DNA from: Amblyomma americanum
Lineage: Eukaryota > Arthropoda > Arachnida > Ixodida > Ixodidae
Assembly: GCF_052857255.1 (NCBI RefSeq)
Contig: NC_135502.1
Coordinates: 187,671,806 to 187,735,805, forward strand
Length of the DNA stretch: 64,000 bases
Direction: 5' to 3'
Shown: positions 20,948 to 32,052 of the stretch, one piece after another
How positions within the stretch are numbered: position 1 is the first letter of the stretch
How the letters are laid out: each line of letters opens with the position of its first letter
Notes under the pieces: generated by a model
The model's database searches: none
What the model saw: only the letters and a program-made list of their open reading frames with translations
What the model was told of the DNA's origin: nothing
Translations under genes and position numbers: made by a program

Positions 20948-22106
20948 GACATGTCCAAGTATACCGAGTTACCGAGCCCCCTGAGCGGCACTTTTTCAAA
21001 TTGAGTTGGAGGCCAGCATCGGCCAGGCAGCGAAGAACAGTCTCAAGGCGCTGGAGGTGAGACGAAAAGTTCGGAGAAAAGATCACAACGTCGTCTAGGT
21101 AACAAAGGCATGTGTGCCATTTGGGCCCTCGGAGTACGTTGTCCATCATGCGCTCGAATGTGGCGGGTGCATTGCAGAGGCCGAAGGGCATGGCACTAAA
21201 TTCATAGAGCCCGTCGGGTGTGACGAATGCAGTTTTTGGGTGATCAGCCTCCACCGTCGGCACCTGCCAGTAACCGGAGCGCACGTCCAATGAAGAAAAG
21301 AACTCAGCGCCCTGCAGGCAGTCGAGGGCATTGTTGATACAGGGCAGAGTGTAAACGTTCTTGTGTGTAATCTTGTTCAGACGACGACAGTAGTCCACGC
21401 AAAACTTGATGGAACCGTCTTTTTTCTTGACCAGGACCACTGGCAACGCCCACGGGCTGTGCGATGGCTGTATCATGGGGCGCTTGAGCATGTCGGTCAC
21501 CTGCTCATCAATGAGGGGGCGCTCAGCGGCTGACACGCGGTACGGACGTTGGCGCATAGGGGCGTCAGTTCCAGTGTCAATACAGTGGGTAACGGTGGTG
21601 GTGAGGCCCAAGGAAGGTTGCTGGTAGTCAAATGAAGCTTGAAAACGTTGCAGAACGGCGACAAGCTGGTCTTGTTGGGTAGACGTCAGGGTGTTGTCAA
21701 CGGAATGGTGAAAAATATCGACAGAAGACTGATTGGTGATGGGAACAGGCGTAATAGCGCTGACGTGAATGCCGGCCATGCTATCGACGAGGAGGTACGC
21801 TGAGGCGGGAACGAGAAAGGGAACACTACCAAGCGATTGACCACAGAGTAAACTGGTAGGGCAGGAGAACGGGCTGGCCACATTAATAGAGCTGGAGCCA
21901 CGAACAATTGTCAGCACGGCATGAGGCAGCAAAACAGACTTCTGGTCAGCGCATCGTAAAAGGGGGTATAAGTGACAGTTGCATCTGAGAGAGCAGCACA
22001 AGAAAGAGGCACCAGAACTAAAGAGAAAGGCGACCACCTCTGAGGCGACCACTGTAGCGGCAGCAGCACCGGGTACGTCCAAGGGAGCGTCACTGTAGGG
22101 CGACAA
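20799..22106 (-). pseudogene. Gypsy 1 reverse transcriptase
   Basis: The 435-codon minus-strand frame contains PYRVSAAERPLIDEQVTDML, SPWALPVVLVKKKDGSIKFC and VDYCRRLNKIT (fingers), FFSSLDVRSGYWQVP (motif A), GLYEFSAMPFGLCNAPATFE (motif B) and the intact catalytic CYLDDVVIFS (motif C, about 21105-21075). A frameshift at about 20960-20990 moves into the RNase H frame. The RT itself looks intact. Confidence 0.85.
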
Positions 22107-22128
22107 GTCAAGCTGACCACGGGCGTAG

Positions 22129-22404
22129 TCAATAACGGCGTGATGTGAGGAGAGAAAGTTCCAACCAAGGATAACATCTTGAGAGGAGCGGGCGAGGATG
22201 ATGAACTCGATTGTGGAGGGAACGTTCTCGATAAGCAGGCGGACGGTGCAGGCGGCTAACGGTCAAATGTCTTGAGCGTTGGCGGTGCGGAAAAAAACGG
22301 CAGGAAGGGGCGTCGCCACTTTTTTGAGTCTGCGACAGAGGGTGTGACTGAGAATGGATCGGCTGCGCCAGTGTCAACAAGTGCTTCGACGGCGACTCCC
22401 TCAA
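22129..22404 (-). pseudogene. Gypsy 1 aspartic protease region
   Basis: Just upstream of and within this frame the minus strand encodes EGVAVEALVDTGAADPFSV (about 22400-22345), the LVDTGA active-site loop of retropepsins. The downstream flap region is shifted between frames (22177-21911). The protease would be needed to cut gag-pol; this copy is broken. Confidence 0.65.
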
Positions 22405-22626
22405 CGAACACGGTAATAATATTGGCAGGCACAGAAACAGGTCTTGAGTGAGTCGCTGATGATGCAGTTCTTGCCTCCGGAATTGCAGACGTCAGTTTTC
22501 CACGTGGACGGCGGGTTGGCGGCGGAGCATCGGAGAACGGGAACGGCGGCCAGGAGATGGTGAGCGGTGGGAGCGAAGATGGTAACTAGGAGAAGAAGAA
22601 TCCGGAGGTGGCTCATGTGACGCAGG

Positions 22627-22956
22627 CTAGGACGACGGTGGAAGGTCGTACGTTGGCTCACGCCTATAATCGTAGGGACGGTGGTCATGATTGCGACACA
22701 AAAGAGCCACGCGGCCAGCGATGCCACAGGCGTAGCAAATAGGGCGGTTGTCTTGTGTGCGCCAGGGGTTGAGTGGCTGCGGCTGTGATCGGGGGCGGGC
22801 AGCCGGACGGTAAGGTGGGGTTGCAGGTCGCTGAGGTTCTAACTGCCGGGTAGGTGGCTTGTAGACAGGGGCAGCAGGTGAGGGCCGCGACCGCACCGTG
22901 GCATCAGCGTACGTCAGAGGAGCCGCGATCAGGGGTGGCTGAGGAGGAGGTGGCAA
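22627..22956 (-). pseudogene. Gypsy 1 gag C-terminus with CCHC zinc knuckle
   Basis: A proline- and arginine-rich minus-strand frame contains ICYACGIAGRVALLCRNH, which is close to C-x2-C-x4-H-x4-C. The expected His of the knuckle appears changed to Arg (GIAGR rather than GIAGH). This is the nucleocapsid-type RNA-binding segment, which normally sits just before the protease. Confidence 0.7.
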
Positions 22957-23059
22957 GACTTCAGCGACTTACTTCTCGATGACACGCTGTAGGTTGGGAG
23001 TGAGCGACGGCGCAGGCGTAGGCGGGCGGGTAGACAAAGATAGCTGGTGTCCGACTTTC

Positions 23060-23857
23060 TCACGTACAACAAACTACTGGATGCGCTGGAGGAGTGACTG
23101 TTGGTCCAGAGCACCGTCCCCTGGGAGAGCCAAGCTGGAAAGTGGCCTCTTGAAAGCCTGCACGCCGGGTAGAAAGGCACTGTTTGTGCAGCTCATCGAA
23201 GCTTTGGCAGTAGCCGATGACACCGGAGACAGTCTGGGGACCTTTGGCGATGAGCACCTGGAAGGCATCATCCTCAATGCCTTTCATAATATGTCTGATC
23301 TTGTCGGCCTCGCTCATAGAAGAGTTGACACGCTTGCAGGGGTCGACGACATCTTCTATATAACTGGTGTAGTTTTCACCGATTTACTGGGCCCGACTTC
23401 GCAAGCGTTGCTCGGCGCAAAGCTTACGCACTGCGGGACGGCCAAATACTTCTGTCAGACTGGTTTTGAGAGCTGTCCAGCTTGAGATGTCAACCTTGTG
23501 GTTTCAAAACCAGAGATTGGCTATGTCGCTAAAATAAAAGATAATGTTGGTGAGCTTGACGCTATCGTCCCACTTATTGTATGGGCTTACGCGTTCATAG
23601 GAGGCCAACCAATCCTCGACATCCGTGTCATCTGTGCCGCTAAAGATGGCCGGGTCACGCTGCCGCGCAGCGCCAGAACAGAAGACAGCCGATGGAAGCG
23701 GTGAAGCGGTTTGGGTGACGGTCTCGGGCATTGCAGAAGCGGTAGGCAATGTGCGGGTGAGAAATTCCAGGGCGAGGGAATTGTTGGCACCTCCACCACT
23801 TGTAATAAGGAACGTCTTACAAAGCACTGCATCGCGAACAACCAACGGTACAGTCAA
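23060..23857 (-). pseudogene. Gypsy 1 gag, N-terminal and central part
   Basis: Two minus-strand frames, 23857-23504 and 23317-23060, encode a capsid-like protein. PAIFSGTDDTDVEDWLASYERV is followed by WDDSVKLTNIIFYFSDIANLWF, then MSEADKIRHIMKGIEDDAFQVL. These are typical of arthropod Gypsy gag. A frameshift lies between the two parts. Confidence 0.75.
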
Positions 23858-23965
23858 GGCACAGACCAGAGGCAGCCGTCAGTCCAGAGCACGCAGGAGG
23901 GACGGAGCGTTCGGCGCTCGAGCTTCGGAGCGTTCGGCGCTTAACAAAGCAGACGACGAGAAACA
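23801..23965 (-). repeat. Gypsy 1 5' LTR (165 bp)
   Basis: On the minus strand it begins TGTTTCTCGTCGTCTGC and ends ..CTTATTACA, so it has TG...CA termini. Directly downstream on the minus strand is TGGTGGAGGTGCC, in the position of a primer-binding site, then gag. The identification rests on termini and position, because the partner LTR is absent. Confidence 0.6.
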
Positions 23966-24430
23966 CCGAACGTCGTCTGCTTTGTTAAGCGCCAGAATCT
24001 GAAGATTCCAAAGCCGAAGGCCAGTCTTTTACAAGTGTATTAAAGGGAGTTCAGCGGATTTCGATTCAGTAGACCACAAAAATCTTGTTTAGACTTCAGA
24101 CGTAGACCTGTGTGCATTAGGACTTGCCGCCAAGGGGACGTTTTGCCGTGATCAGTGAATTTCTACATATGCCAGCAACGAGAAACTATTCAACAATGAA
24201 ATCATTTGTGTTGTGTTGTATATTTGTTTGGAACATACTTCAGCAGACTCTTTAAAAGAACAATGAGATCACGCCTTCATGACTTCTGCCTGTGATGAAA
24301 GACTCCGGAATTCCATGCGAACTTTTTTGTGCTAATAGGACTGTTAGCGTGGAGGCGCTTTCAACGAGGTCAGTTCAACATCTTGACTGGTTTCCCTTTC
24401 TTGACGTGTACGCTTTCCGGAACTTTGATG
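23966..24430. other. Unassigned; begins with inverted copy of the LTR start
   Basis: The first 35 bases (23970-24000) repeat the LTR start CGTCGTCTGCTTTGTTAAGC in inverse orientation. The rest has no recognised gene. Confidence 0.5.
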
Positions 24431-24439
24431 TGAAGGCGT

Positions 24440-24650
24440 AGTTATACCCGTCGTGGTGGTTCAGGGCGCTAGGCTGCTGAGCCGGAGTTACTGGGTTCGA
24501 ACCCAGACGTGGCGGCCGTATTTCGATGGAGGCGAAGCGCAAAGGCACCTGTGTGTTATGCGATGTCAATGTACGTTAAAGATCCCCAGGTGGTTAATAA
24601 TATTCCGGAGCCTCCACTACTTATGTGGAGCTTGTTAGTCTGTATCTTTT
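24440..24650 (+). repeat. tRNA-derived SINE (Ruka-like)
   Basis: A tRNA-like head: GTGGTTCAGGGCGCTAGG (A box area) and GGGTTCGAACCCAGACGTGG (a near-perfect B box). The body continues TTTCGATGGAGGCGAAGCGC, ACGTTAAAGATCCCCAGGTG and TTCCGGAGCCTCCACTAC. The whole resembles, from memory, the Ruka SINE of ticks. It lacks a clear A-rich tail and has several substitutions, so it is an old copy. Confidence 0.8.
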
Positions 24651-24665
24651 TTAAAATTGATTTAA

Positions 24666-24943
24666 CATTGGAATTTGCCTGGACTGTCCGGAATCGACGA
24701 ATAACTGTGATTGTATTCGCACAGAATTTTTATCAAGGCGAGCAGAGCAGCAGATTTGACAGCCTGCACCATCTGGGGTACTGCGAGACCTGCCCCAGCT
24801 CCAAGCAGGCACATTGGTTGCCTCGCAGTTCGCCAGATGGCGCAGCCTCTCAAAGCAGCTAGTCTGCTCGTCTTAACGAAAATTCTGCGTGTGGACGACT
24901 GCAGTTTTTCGCCGATTTCAGGCAATCCAGGCAAGCTCTGGTG
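24666..24943. mobile_element. Hairpin (fold-back) element, TTAA-flanked, 278 bp
   Basis: Nearly the whole element is one imperfect palindrome with arms of about 135 bp. The left arm starts CATTGGAATTTGCCTGGA and the right arm (reverse complement) CACCAGAGCTTGCCTGGA, meeting around GCACCATCTGGGG. TTAA lies at both borders (24662-24665 and 24944-24947). No ORF of its own. A transcript would form a long double-stranded stem. Confidence 0.7.
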
Positions 24944-24947
24944 TTAA

Positions 24948-25915
24948 ATTATTAGAACGTAGGCTATCATAAGCTACCCTGTGGTGTGCGCTAAAGACCA
25001 ACTAGGACAGTAGTTTGCACAAAAGAAATTTTACAACCCGGACAGATAAATATGGAACGCCCTGTATAAGTACCTTGAGTCGTTTGTTTTTGCTGTACCA
25101 ATCACGCTTCTATTGGCCAAACATGATCACATGATTGAAAGGATCCATGAATTGCAGAGAAGTCATCTCCGTTGCATCGTTTAGCACCAGACCATTGCTG
25201 ACAGTAAATTCGTACACCTATTGTTCTCGTGCTTTGTTGCATTTTTTGTCCGAGAACACATGTTTGCTGAAAACAATGTTTCCTTATCAATAACACGCAA
25301 TTTTATCGGAACTGTTCACTAAGTGGTAAAGAGGAAACATCTGTGATTTGTGGTGTTTACAACAGACGACGCCACCCATCCTCGGCGTAGCGGGTGCATT
25401 ACTAGCAAGCTGTGACAGTCAAAGCAACAGTAGTTTTCCTAAAATAAAGCAAGTTCGGCAGCTAGAAACAAGCAGATTGAGCTTGCACTCGCTCTAACCA
25501 CTGCACCAAGTCCGCCTTTTACCTGCAAGAATTGCGCCTTTCCTTCATAATTTGGATGCTTTCTGCGGCAACTCAGCAGACCTGCGTGCAGCTCTGGGTA
25601 CTTTTATGTACGGTAACTCTAACCTTGCTTTGCCAACGGAAACCCTGAAGATATAGCAGCGAAAAGCGCTGGTAGACAGGCAGTCTGCACCTGCTCACGC
25701 CTCTCGCACCTGACGATAGTGCCCCGGAACCAGTGACACACCTCAGTTGTTGTAGCTTTCCAGCAGCTAGAGCGGAGGTGATGAAAACAGCGATAACTTT
25801 TGTTCTGGCTTCCAATTTTTTGCACGACACCACTGTAATGTGAGGAAGCCACCCTAGCTGCCGTTCAATCTGCCGCTGTGTGCTGTGGTGCTCTGCGGTG
25901 GAGCCAACAGAACTA
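24948..25915. other. No gene recognised
   Basis: On the minus strand, GGTGCAGTGGTTAGAGCG at about 25512-25495 looks like a tRNA A box, a possible SINE relic. Otherwise nothing is identifiable. Confidence 0.45.
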
Positions 25916-25916
25916 A

Positions 25917-26620
25917 CATCATCATCATCAGCCTTACTACGCCCACTGCAGGGCAAAAGCCTCTCCCATGTCTCTCCAATTAACCCTGTCCTTTGCCGGT
26001 TCTGGCCACAGTATTCCCGTAAACTTCTTAATCTCATCCGCCCACCTAACTTTCTGCCGCCCCCTGCTATGCTTGCCTTCTCTTGGAATCCACTCCATCA
26101 CCCTTAAAGACCGGCGGTTGTCTTGCCTTTGCATTATATGCCATGCCCAAGATCATTGCTTCTTCTTGATATCGACTAGGATGTCATTCACCCTTGTTTG
26201 TTCCCTCACCCACTCTTACCATTTGTCTTACCATAGCTCGCTGCGTTGTCCTTAACTTAAGCTGAACTCCTTTTGTTATTGTAGAAGCTTGGGCAAGTTG
26301 GTGTGACATTGTTTTTCAGCAGTGCAGGTGACAAAAGACAAAACAAGTGCACAGACACGGCACCGTGTCTGTGCACTTGTCTCGTCCTTTGTCACCTGCA
26401 CTGCTGAAAAAGCAATTTCCTTTTGTTATCCTCCACGTTTCTGCCCGGTAGGTGTGTATCAGTGAGATGCCGCTGTTTTATACTTTCCTATTGGGGGATA
26501 TTGGTAAATTGCCATTTATGATCTGAGAGAACCTGTCATATGTGCTCGATCCCATTCTTATCCTTCTAGTCATTTCCCTTTCAAGATCCGGATCAGCGGC
26601 CACTACCTGCCCTTAACTAG
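25917..26620 (-). mobile_element. RTE-like LINE 3' end, minus strand
   Basis: It starts with (CATCAT)n at 25917, the reverse complement of the RTE tail. The minus-strand frames read FALQWA, VNWRDMGEAF, SLRVMEWIPREGKHSRGRQK, then QLKLRTTQRAM-like sequence beyond 26240 and up to about 26612 (degenerate RMRW..AYGSF region). It is 5'-truncated. A 139-bp PLE fold-back interrupts it at 26280-26418. Confidence 0.78.
26280..26418. mobile_element. PLE tail fold-back (139 bp) with 11-bp target duplication
   Basis: It is flanked by CCTTTTGTTAT at 26269-26279 and 26419-26429; removing it restores the LINE sequence. The left arm, read minus, is a PLE leader ending in ATG and the frame MSHQLAQ. The right arm is the same leader without the ATG. 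The arms (GTGTCTGTGCACTTGT...CACCTGCACTGCTGAAAAA) are nearly perfect inverted repeats of about 50 bp with a centre at about 26362. Only the 3' tail of the PLE is present, twice. Confidence 0.85.
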
Positions 26621-26639
26621 CGCTTGCCGCTTTGTCTTT

Positions 26640-26842
26640 TGAGACCTCCGCAGTTGCCGCAAGCAGCTTCGAAATGGCGCTAAATCTACGGAAAAGGTCT
26701 CTATCAGTTGCCGTTCTTTTGCTGACTAAATTTAGCTTCTCCATCGCGAGTTTTTTGGTGACATTTTGTATTGCGAATTTCGGCTGTATCGAACTATTTT
26801 ATTATTTTTTTACCAGTTCGCTGTAACGAGGCTTCACTAAAA
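26640..26842. repeat. Tigger-like element end
   Basis: AATTTCGGCTGTATCGAAC, then CCAGTTCGCTGTAACGAGGC and TTCACT at 26814-26840, is the reverse complement of a Tigger/pogo terminus (AGTGAAGCCTCGTTACAGCG). No transposase frame can be read with confidence. Confidence 0.45.
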
Positions 26843-26867
26843 CACCTATCTTGCCGGTGCACACCTA

Positions 26868-27285
26868 TGGAACAGAAACATGGAGGCTAGTGAAAAGGGT
26901 TCAGCTTAAATTAAGGACAGTGTAGCAAGCTATGGAAAGGAAAATGATAGGTGTAATTTAGAAAAACAGGAACAGGGCAGAGCGCGTCAGGGATCATACA
27001 CAGGTTAACGACATCATAGTTGAAATCAAGAGGAAGAAATAGGCTTGGGCAGGGCATGTAATACGAAGGCAAGATAACTGATGGTTGTTAAGGGTAACAG
27101 ACCGGATTCTAAGACAATGCCTAGCATAGCAGGGTGCGGCAGAAATTTGTGTAGGCAAATGAGATTAAGAAGTTTGCAGGAATAAGGTGGTTGTGGTTGG
27201 CACAGCACAGAGTTAATTGGAGAGATATGGGAGAGGCCTTTGTCCTGCTGTAGGTGTAGTCAGGCTGCTGCTGATGATGGCGAAG
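26868..27285 (+). mobile_element. RTE-like LINE 3' end, plus strand, degenerate
   Basis: Degenerate copy of the C-terminal region (GAACATGGAGGCTAGTGAAAAGG, AAATTAAGGACAGTGTAGC, GAAATCAAGAGGAAGAAATAGG) and tail (GAGATATGGGAGAGGCCTTT, then GCTGCTGATGATGG). It aligns with 11010-11425. Many stops make it the oldest of the RTE copies here. Confidence 0.72.
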
Positions 27286-27289
27286 AGCA

Positions 27290-28160
27290 TCTGTTGTTCA
27301 ATATATTGGATCAGTGATTTACGAAAGCTAGCATGGTTACAGGCATGCACATATTGACCTTCTTTCTTTGCATGATATATTATGAACATGTTTGCACTAA
27401 TAGCCACACGATACTTTCACTACACTGTGAAAATGCCGCGGCAATACAACGGTGCATTGTGTTACTGCTGCAAAGATATCACAAGCTTGTTCCCAGATTT
27501 AGGCAGCTACTGCTGGTAACCTTTTTTATTTTTCCTTAGAGCAACTCACTAGCATTTTCATCTTTCGATCAGCATCCTGAACTTAAGAGAGCTCCTATAA
27601 AAACAGTAACTTCTACCACAAAGTGCCCTATATGTAAAACGCTTCACCTCAGCAGTACACTTGACATCCATATTACAGCAGCGATATTTGATAGTCACGA
27701 CATTCATACACATGCTGTGCAGCTGTGGTTCGCACTGTGCAGTTATGTTGTTAACGATAGATCCAAAGGCCAGAAATATTGGCTTTTCTAGTCGCGCCAC
27801 CTGTCATGGACAGAACAAACTGCTTTCTATAAATGGTCCATATGCATGGTTTTTTATTGGTTTCACTTGTCTTGTTCTGTCTTGTTCAAACACAATGCAT
27901 CACCAGCTCCCAAATTTTCTATGTGAACTCTCTGATTGTGCCTCATGGTAGGTGCACTTCACAATGTGTGCAATGCACCATGGTTTTTCGTTCAACATGT
28001 TGTAGCAGGGGAAGAATATATTTACAAGTATTTACAGGGAAACATACCAGTAGCCGGGATAGCGGCGAGCAGTGCCAAACAGACCGAGCGAGAGATGTTT
28101 GCTTCTTTGTCTGTCGTTGACTCGTGGCATAGTGCATCTTTTTGTCGTCGTCAGCCCGCT
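27290..28160. other. No gene recognised; possible Gypsy 2 LTR remnant near 28015-28160
   Basis: Nothing identifiable in the left part. The right 150 bp precede the pol C-terminus on the minus strand and may be LTR, but no matching partner is present. Confidence 0.4.
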
Positions 28161-28164
28161 ACGT

Positions 28165-29140
28165 GATACCGGGTGGCAGAAGCGCCGTACTGTCATTAGA
28201 AGGCCAAAGTGTCATCGACATGGTAGGGTTTAGGGCAACGGATCTGGACGATGTTGGTGATGGGGCATGCAGACGATGGTGAGGACGCATGGGCAGCGAT
28301 TTCATGGTTGACGTTAGCCACTCTGTGCACCATGTGGTAAGGGCCACTGCAGTGGGAAAAAAGTTTCTTGGAGAGACCAACGTGACGTGAAGGCGGCCAC
28401 AGAAGGATGAGTGATCCAGGCTCATAGTTGTCTTCACGGTATTGGTGGACTTCTGGGATGCTTGAGAGGCACGGAGCTGACGGCGGGCTGTTTGGCACAC
28501 CTGGGTGTCTTGATCGATGTTGTTATGGGCCTAAGCAGTTGTGGGGACTGGAGAAGGCGGCATGAGAGTGTCCAAGGGCAAGGTGGGGTGCCTACCAAAC
28601 AAAAGGTAGAAAGGATAATAGCCCGTGGTGTCATGCCGTGGAGAATTAAATGCGAAGGAGGCAAGGTGTTGTTCCAGTCACAGTGGTCTGGGGAGACATA
28701 CATCGCTAACATGTCAGTCAAAGCTCAGGTAAGCCCATTGGTAAGCCCACTAGTTTGTTGGTGATACACTGGGGCAAGTTTGTGCTGCATAGAACATGAA
28801 CGGAGGATGTCATCAACAACTCTGAACAGAAATGTACAGCCGAGGTCGGTGAGTAGTTGACGAGGAGCGCCATGCTGCAGAACGACATTTTGCAAGAGAA
28901 AAATTCGTGACATCTGTAGCGCAGCTTGTCGGCAAGGCACGTGTGATGGCATATCAAGATGCATAGTCTGTTGCGACAGCGATCCACTTGTTGCCGGATA
29001 GGGGTGTAGGAAAAGGGCCGAGGCCAACAGTGAAAAGGCTCCAGCGGAACATCAATGGGTTTGAGAAGACCGGCAGGCAATGCGAGGGGCCTCTTTCTAC
29101 ATTGACACGATATAAGCCGGGCCAAAAGAAGCGGCACCGA
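28165..29140 (-). pseudogene. Gypsy 2 integrase core and C-terminal domain
   Basis: The core shows APRQLLTDLGCTFLFRVVDD (TDRG-like, second Asp), CSMQHKLAPVYHQQTSGLTN and MTDMLAMYVSPDHCDWN. The C-terminus has YEPGSLILLWPPSRHVGLSK and YHMVHRVANVNHEIA, the SH3/chromo-like tail typical of Gypsy integrases. Frame changes occur at about 28725 and 28434. The catalytic Glu (usually VERFN) is not preserved (LTNGLT). Confidence 0.72.
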
Positions 29141-29437
29141 ACCCGAGGGCCATCAGGGCTTAGGCTGCCGCGATAGAGAATGCCATTCTGAAAAACATAT
29201 AGGTTCAGGGATGGATTCAGGTGTTCTGAGCTAAGGCCATCAATGAGGAGGAGTCTTGGAGCTGTTCGTTGGCCATGTTTAAGAGATTAGAAAGAGACAA
29301 GGCACGGTCACCAAGATCAGGTGGCTCCACAGGGTAGCGAGACAAGCAGGCAGCGTCTTGGTGGAGTCGCCCTGAGTTGATGGTGTACAAATATTCTCGG
29401 AGGTGCAGCGCCCGAGGTGGCCATCAGGGAAGAGAGC

Positions 29438-30050
29438 CTACAGAGGGCTGATGGTCCATGACGACTGAGAAGGAATGGCCGAAGTAGGGCCGAAATTTGT
29501 CAGCTGCCCAGACAAGGGCAAGACACACTGAGTGATTGAGTAATTTTTCTCGGCATTGGAAAGAAGGTGGCTGGCATAAGCCATGAAGCGGTCATAACTG
29601 GTGGCACGTTGAGCGAGCACAGCACCAATCCTGTATCCGCAGACGTTGGTACGAACTTCAGTTGGAGCAGACGGGCTGAAACGGGCTAAAATGAGCGCAG
29701 TGGTGAGCAGGCGGGTGAGCAAAGAAAATGCGTTCTCCTAAGCAGGGCCCAGGTGAAGGTGGTGTCAGTCGCACTCTGGCCATACTCCTGAGGCGTCCAC
29801 CAGGTGTCCGAGAATGGTCAGTTGTCAGTGACCAGATTTGCATAAGGAGTTCATCTGGAGTCCGGCTGTATGGAACACTGCCAGAATACTCGTGAGGTGT
29901 TCGAGGTGCGTGTTGAAGGTAGGCAAGAAAATCACTACACCGTCTTGGCAAAAGACAAGTAGACCACTTAAAGCTACGAAGAAGGGAGTCTATCATGCAT
30001 TCAAAGGTAGCCGGTGTGTTGCATAAGCTGAACAGCATGACTTTATTCAA
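29438..30050 (-). pseudogene. Gypsy 2 RT C-terminus and RNase H
   Basis: LFSLCNTPATFECMIDSLLR (motif B area) is followed by CLLPRRCSDF, where CYLDDVV would be expected: a frameshift has destroyed the catalytic motif C. The next frame has VCGYRIGAVLAQRATSYDRF and AYASHLLSNAEKNYS (RNase H), with the first catalytic Asp region degraded. Not functional. Confidence 0.72.
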
Positions 30051-30059
30051 GACGTTAAA

Positions 30060-31300
30060 TTTTTTTTTTCCATACGATTGGGCTTACGAGAGCTTCGCCT
30101 CCATGACCACTTTTCTCATCAGTGAAAAAGCACTCGTGACAATAATGATACCTGTTTCATTGATGGAAAACACCTAGATTGCTAAAATGATTATCATATA
30201 CCTGTCTGCAAGTTGCAGAACACTTTTAATGCTTTAAATTACTATATTTTGTAAATTGCAACCGTGGAGAAAGTAGGAGTGGTGTCTCTGATTGTCAAGC
30301 ACTTCAGAATTTTACTAACAATTGAAAGCCTACTGATGCTGGCCTCAGAGCTACGTAGGCCACTCACCCCACAAATGGATGCATATGCTGGGCACACGGC
30401 TCAGTTATTCTTGGGTTTTTTTTGTGCTCTGTTCTCACACAGCGCTTTTGCTTATTTTGTTGAGTACTCACCTCACATGCGTATCGGTTCTTCTGTTATG
30501 GCAGCTCAGCTGCGTGTTCGCAAAAGAGTTGCATAGCACACTTTGGCTTGCATACGGTCACCTTGGCGGCAGCAAAGCAGGAAGAGGGAGAGACCAAATT
30601 TTGGATCAGTGACATGGTTTATTTAAATGAACATCATTCTCAACAATCACATACAAAAGCAACATGTTTACACTTTGCTGCACTTGTTACAAACAGTTGA
30701 GACCCTAAGAAACCACAGCACATCCACATGTTTGACTCTAATCGTATTCACAAGTTCAGTAAATGAAGCTTGAAAGAAAAACTTTACCAGAAAATCGCAC
30801 AAACACTCCGGTATGTTCTGCTGTAGCGGTTTGAAATTGCAACAGTCACTGGCCTATCTGTCGGTAGTGGCTTCTAACGGTTTTGGTAATGGTATCCGGC
30901 AAGATGGGATAAGTACCTGTCTATGCTAGGGGAGCAAAGTGTCAAGAACTCGTGTTTGTCCGGACCTGTTGCACCACACCACACATGCGACATGGTGCAC
31001 TTTCAGAAAGCTTGCTGGGGTCATTTGCTGCGCCTGTCCCGCTCGCTGCTTTTGCATCTGCCGGTGCTTCGAAAGGTTGTTTGTCATGTGCACAGAGCAC
31101 TTGTTGCTTCCTTGTGGCTTATTTAAAATTAACTTTTGAACCAATATTTATTTAGCTGGTTTTGGAAAATTATACTTACATTAGGCCCAGCTCAAGCTGG
31201 AATTTACCGCTGCATTGTTTCGACTGTGGTGTGCAACTCACCACATGTTGCAGTTAATAATCTGCGGTTAAAAAATATAGTGTACTGGTGATACTCATTA
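30060..31300. other. No gene recognised
   Basis: AT-rich with short ORFs. I looked for a PDZ1-type exon of the downstream host gene and did not find one. Confidence 0.45.
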
Positions 31301-32052
31301 GTTAAGGGACCATGAAACAATATTCACCGAGGTTAAGAAAAGCAAACAAGCAATTGTCATTACGTCCCTTGTCACCCCACTGTAAGAATTTTCTAGCTAG
31401 CTTCATTAACACCGAAAATATCGGCGATTAAAATTATTCTGCTCCTCTTCCCCCTCTAGTTATATTGTATGATGTGGTGAAAAAATAAAACTAGTTGGGC
31501 TCTGCCATTCCTATGTACTCGGTTCGCCTAGCTCCGGCGGGTGCCCTGTGCTGACAGCTTGATGCATTCCAGGCAGCTTGCTCACGCACGTCTCAAGAAC
31601 CGAGTTTGATGCCTCACCAATAAGGGAAAACACCTTCGCGTTTGTGAGCACTAGCGAACAGTGTGTCGAAACCGCATTTTTCATTGGTCGCTGCAAATTC
31701 TTTGCCTGATGGTGCTGCAGCTGTGTATATTGAGGTTGTTTCTAGACATGGATGCCACTGCATGTTGTGTGCAACAAAAGCTGGAACTGGCCTGTTTGCC
31801 CGTCATTGATTGCACAACAAAAGGAGCTATAAAGGCTCGTATTTTGCAATCTTGATCAGCAGAAACTATAGCATTATTTGCAGTCAGCTGCAATGCAATG
31901 TGCTTGCTGGAGTTGGGAGGGCTTGTTAGCAAATACCTGATCATTTGATAGAACTCCTTATGGTAGTGTTAATCCAGAGATGCTATGAATGAAGCCAGCC
32001 AATTCTTTAGCTGGCATGCGCAACAGCCGCTTTTTCTGTGCTTTACAATAAA
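31301..32052. repeat. Possible TTAA-type element start, otherwise unassigned
   Basis: TTAAGGGACCATGAAACAA at 31304 resembles the left end of the 11.6-kb TTAA element. I could not place a matching right end. Confidence 0.3.

Larger units (their letters stand above)
19390..23965 (-). mobile_element. Ty3/Gypsy retrotransposon (Gypsy 1), minus strand, 3' end missing
   Basis: From right to left: a 165-bp LTR (23801-23965), gag with a CCHC knuckle, protease, RT (YLDD), RNase H, and integrase truncated at about 19390. The order protease, RT, RNase H, integrase defines Ty3/Gypsy. Frameshifts separate gag, protease and pol. No 3' LTR was found, because the left end is replaced by unrelated repeats. 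Confidence 0.88.
28165..30056 (-). mobile_element. Ty3/Gypsy fragment (Gypsy 2), minus strand, 5'-truncated and decayed
   Basis: From right to left: end of RT (CNTPATFECMIDSLLRSFKWS), RNase H (RIGAVLAQRATSYDRF), integrase core and integrase C-terminus. It begins inside the RT at about 30056, next to a T-rich run, with no gag or protease. Its protein motifs are close to those of Gypsy 1 but the two are not the same copy. Frameshifts are dense. Confidence 0.82.

Noticed and set aside
20006..23485. Plus-strand ORFs over Gypsy 1
   Set aside because: Antisense to pol and gag with recognised motifs.
30920..31140. PDZ1 exon of the ZO-1-like gene
   Set aside because: The frames here lack the PDZ carboxylate loop and any GG-x-D/N pattern; no splice-site support.
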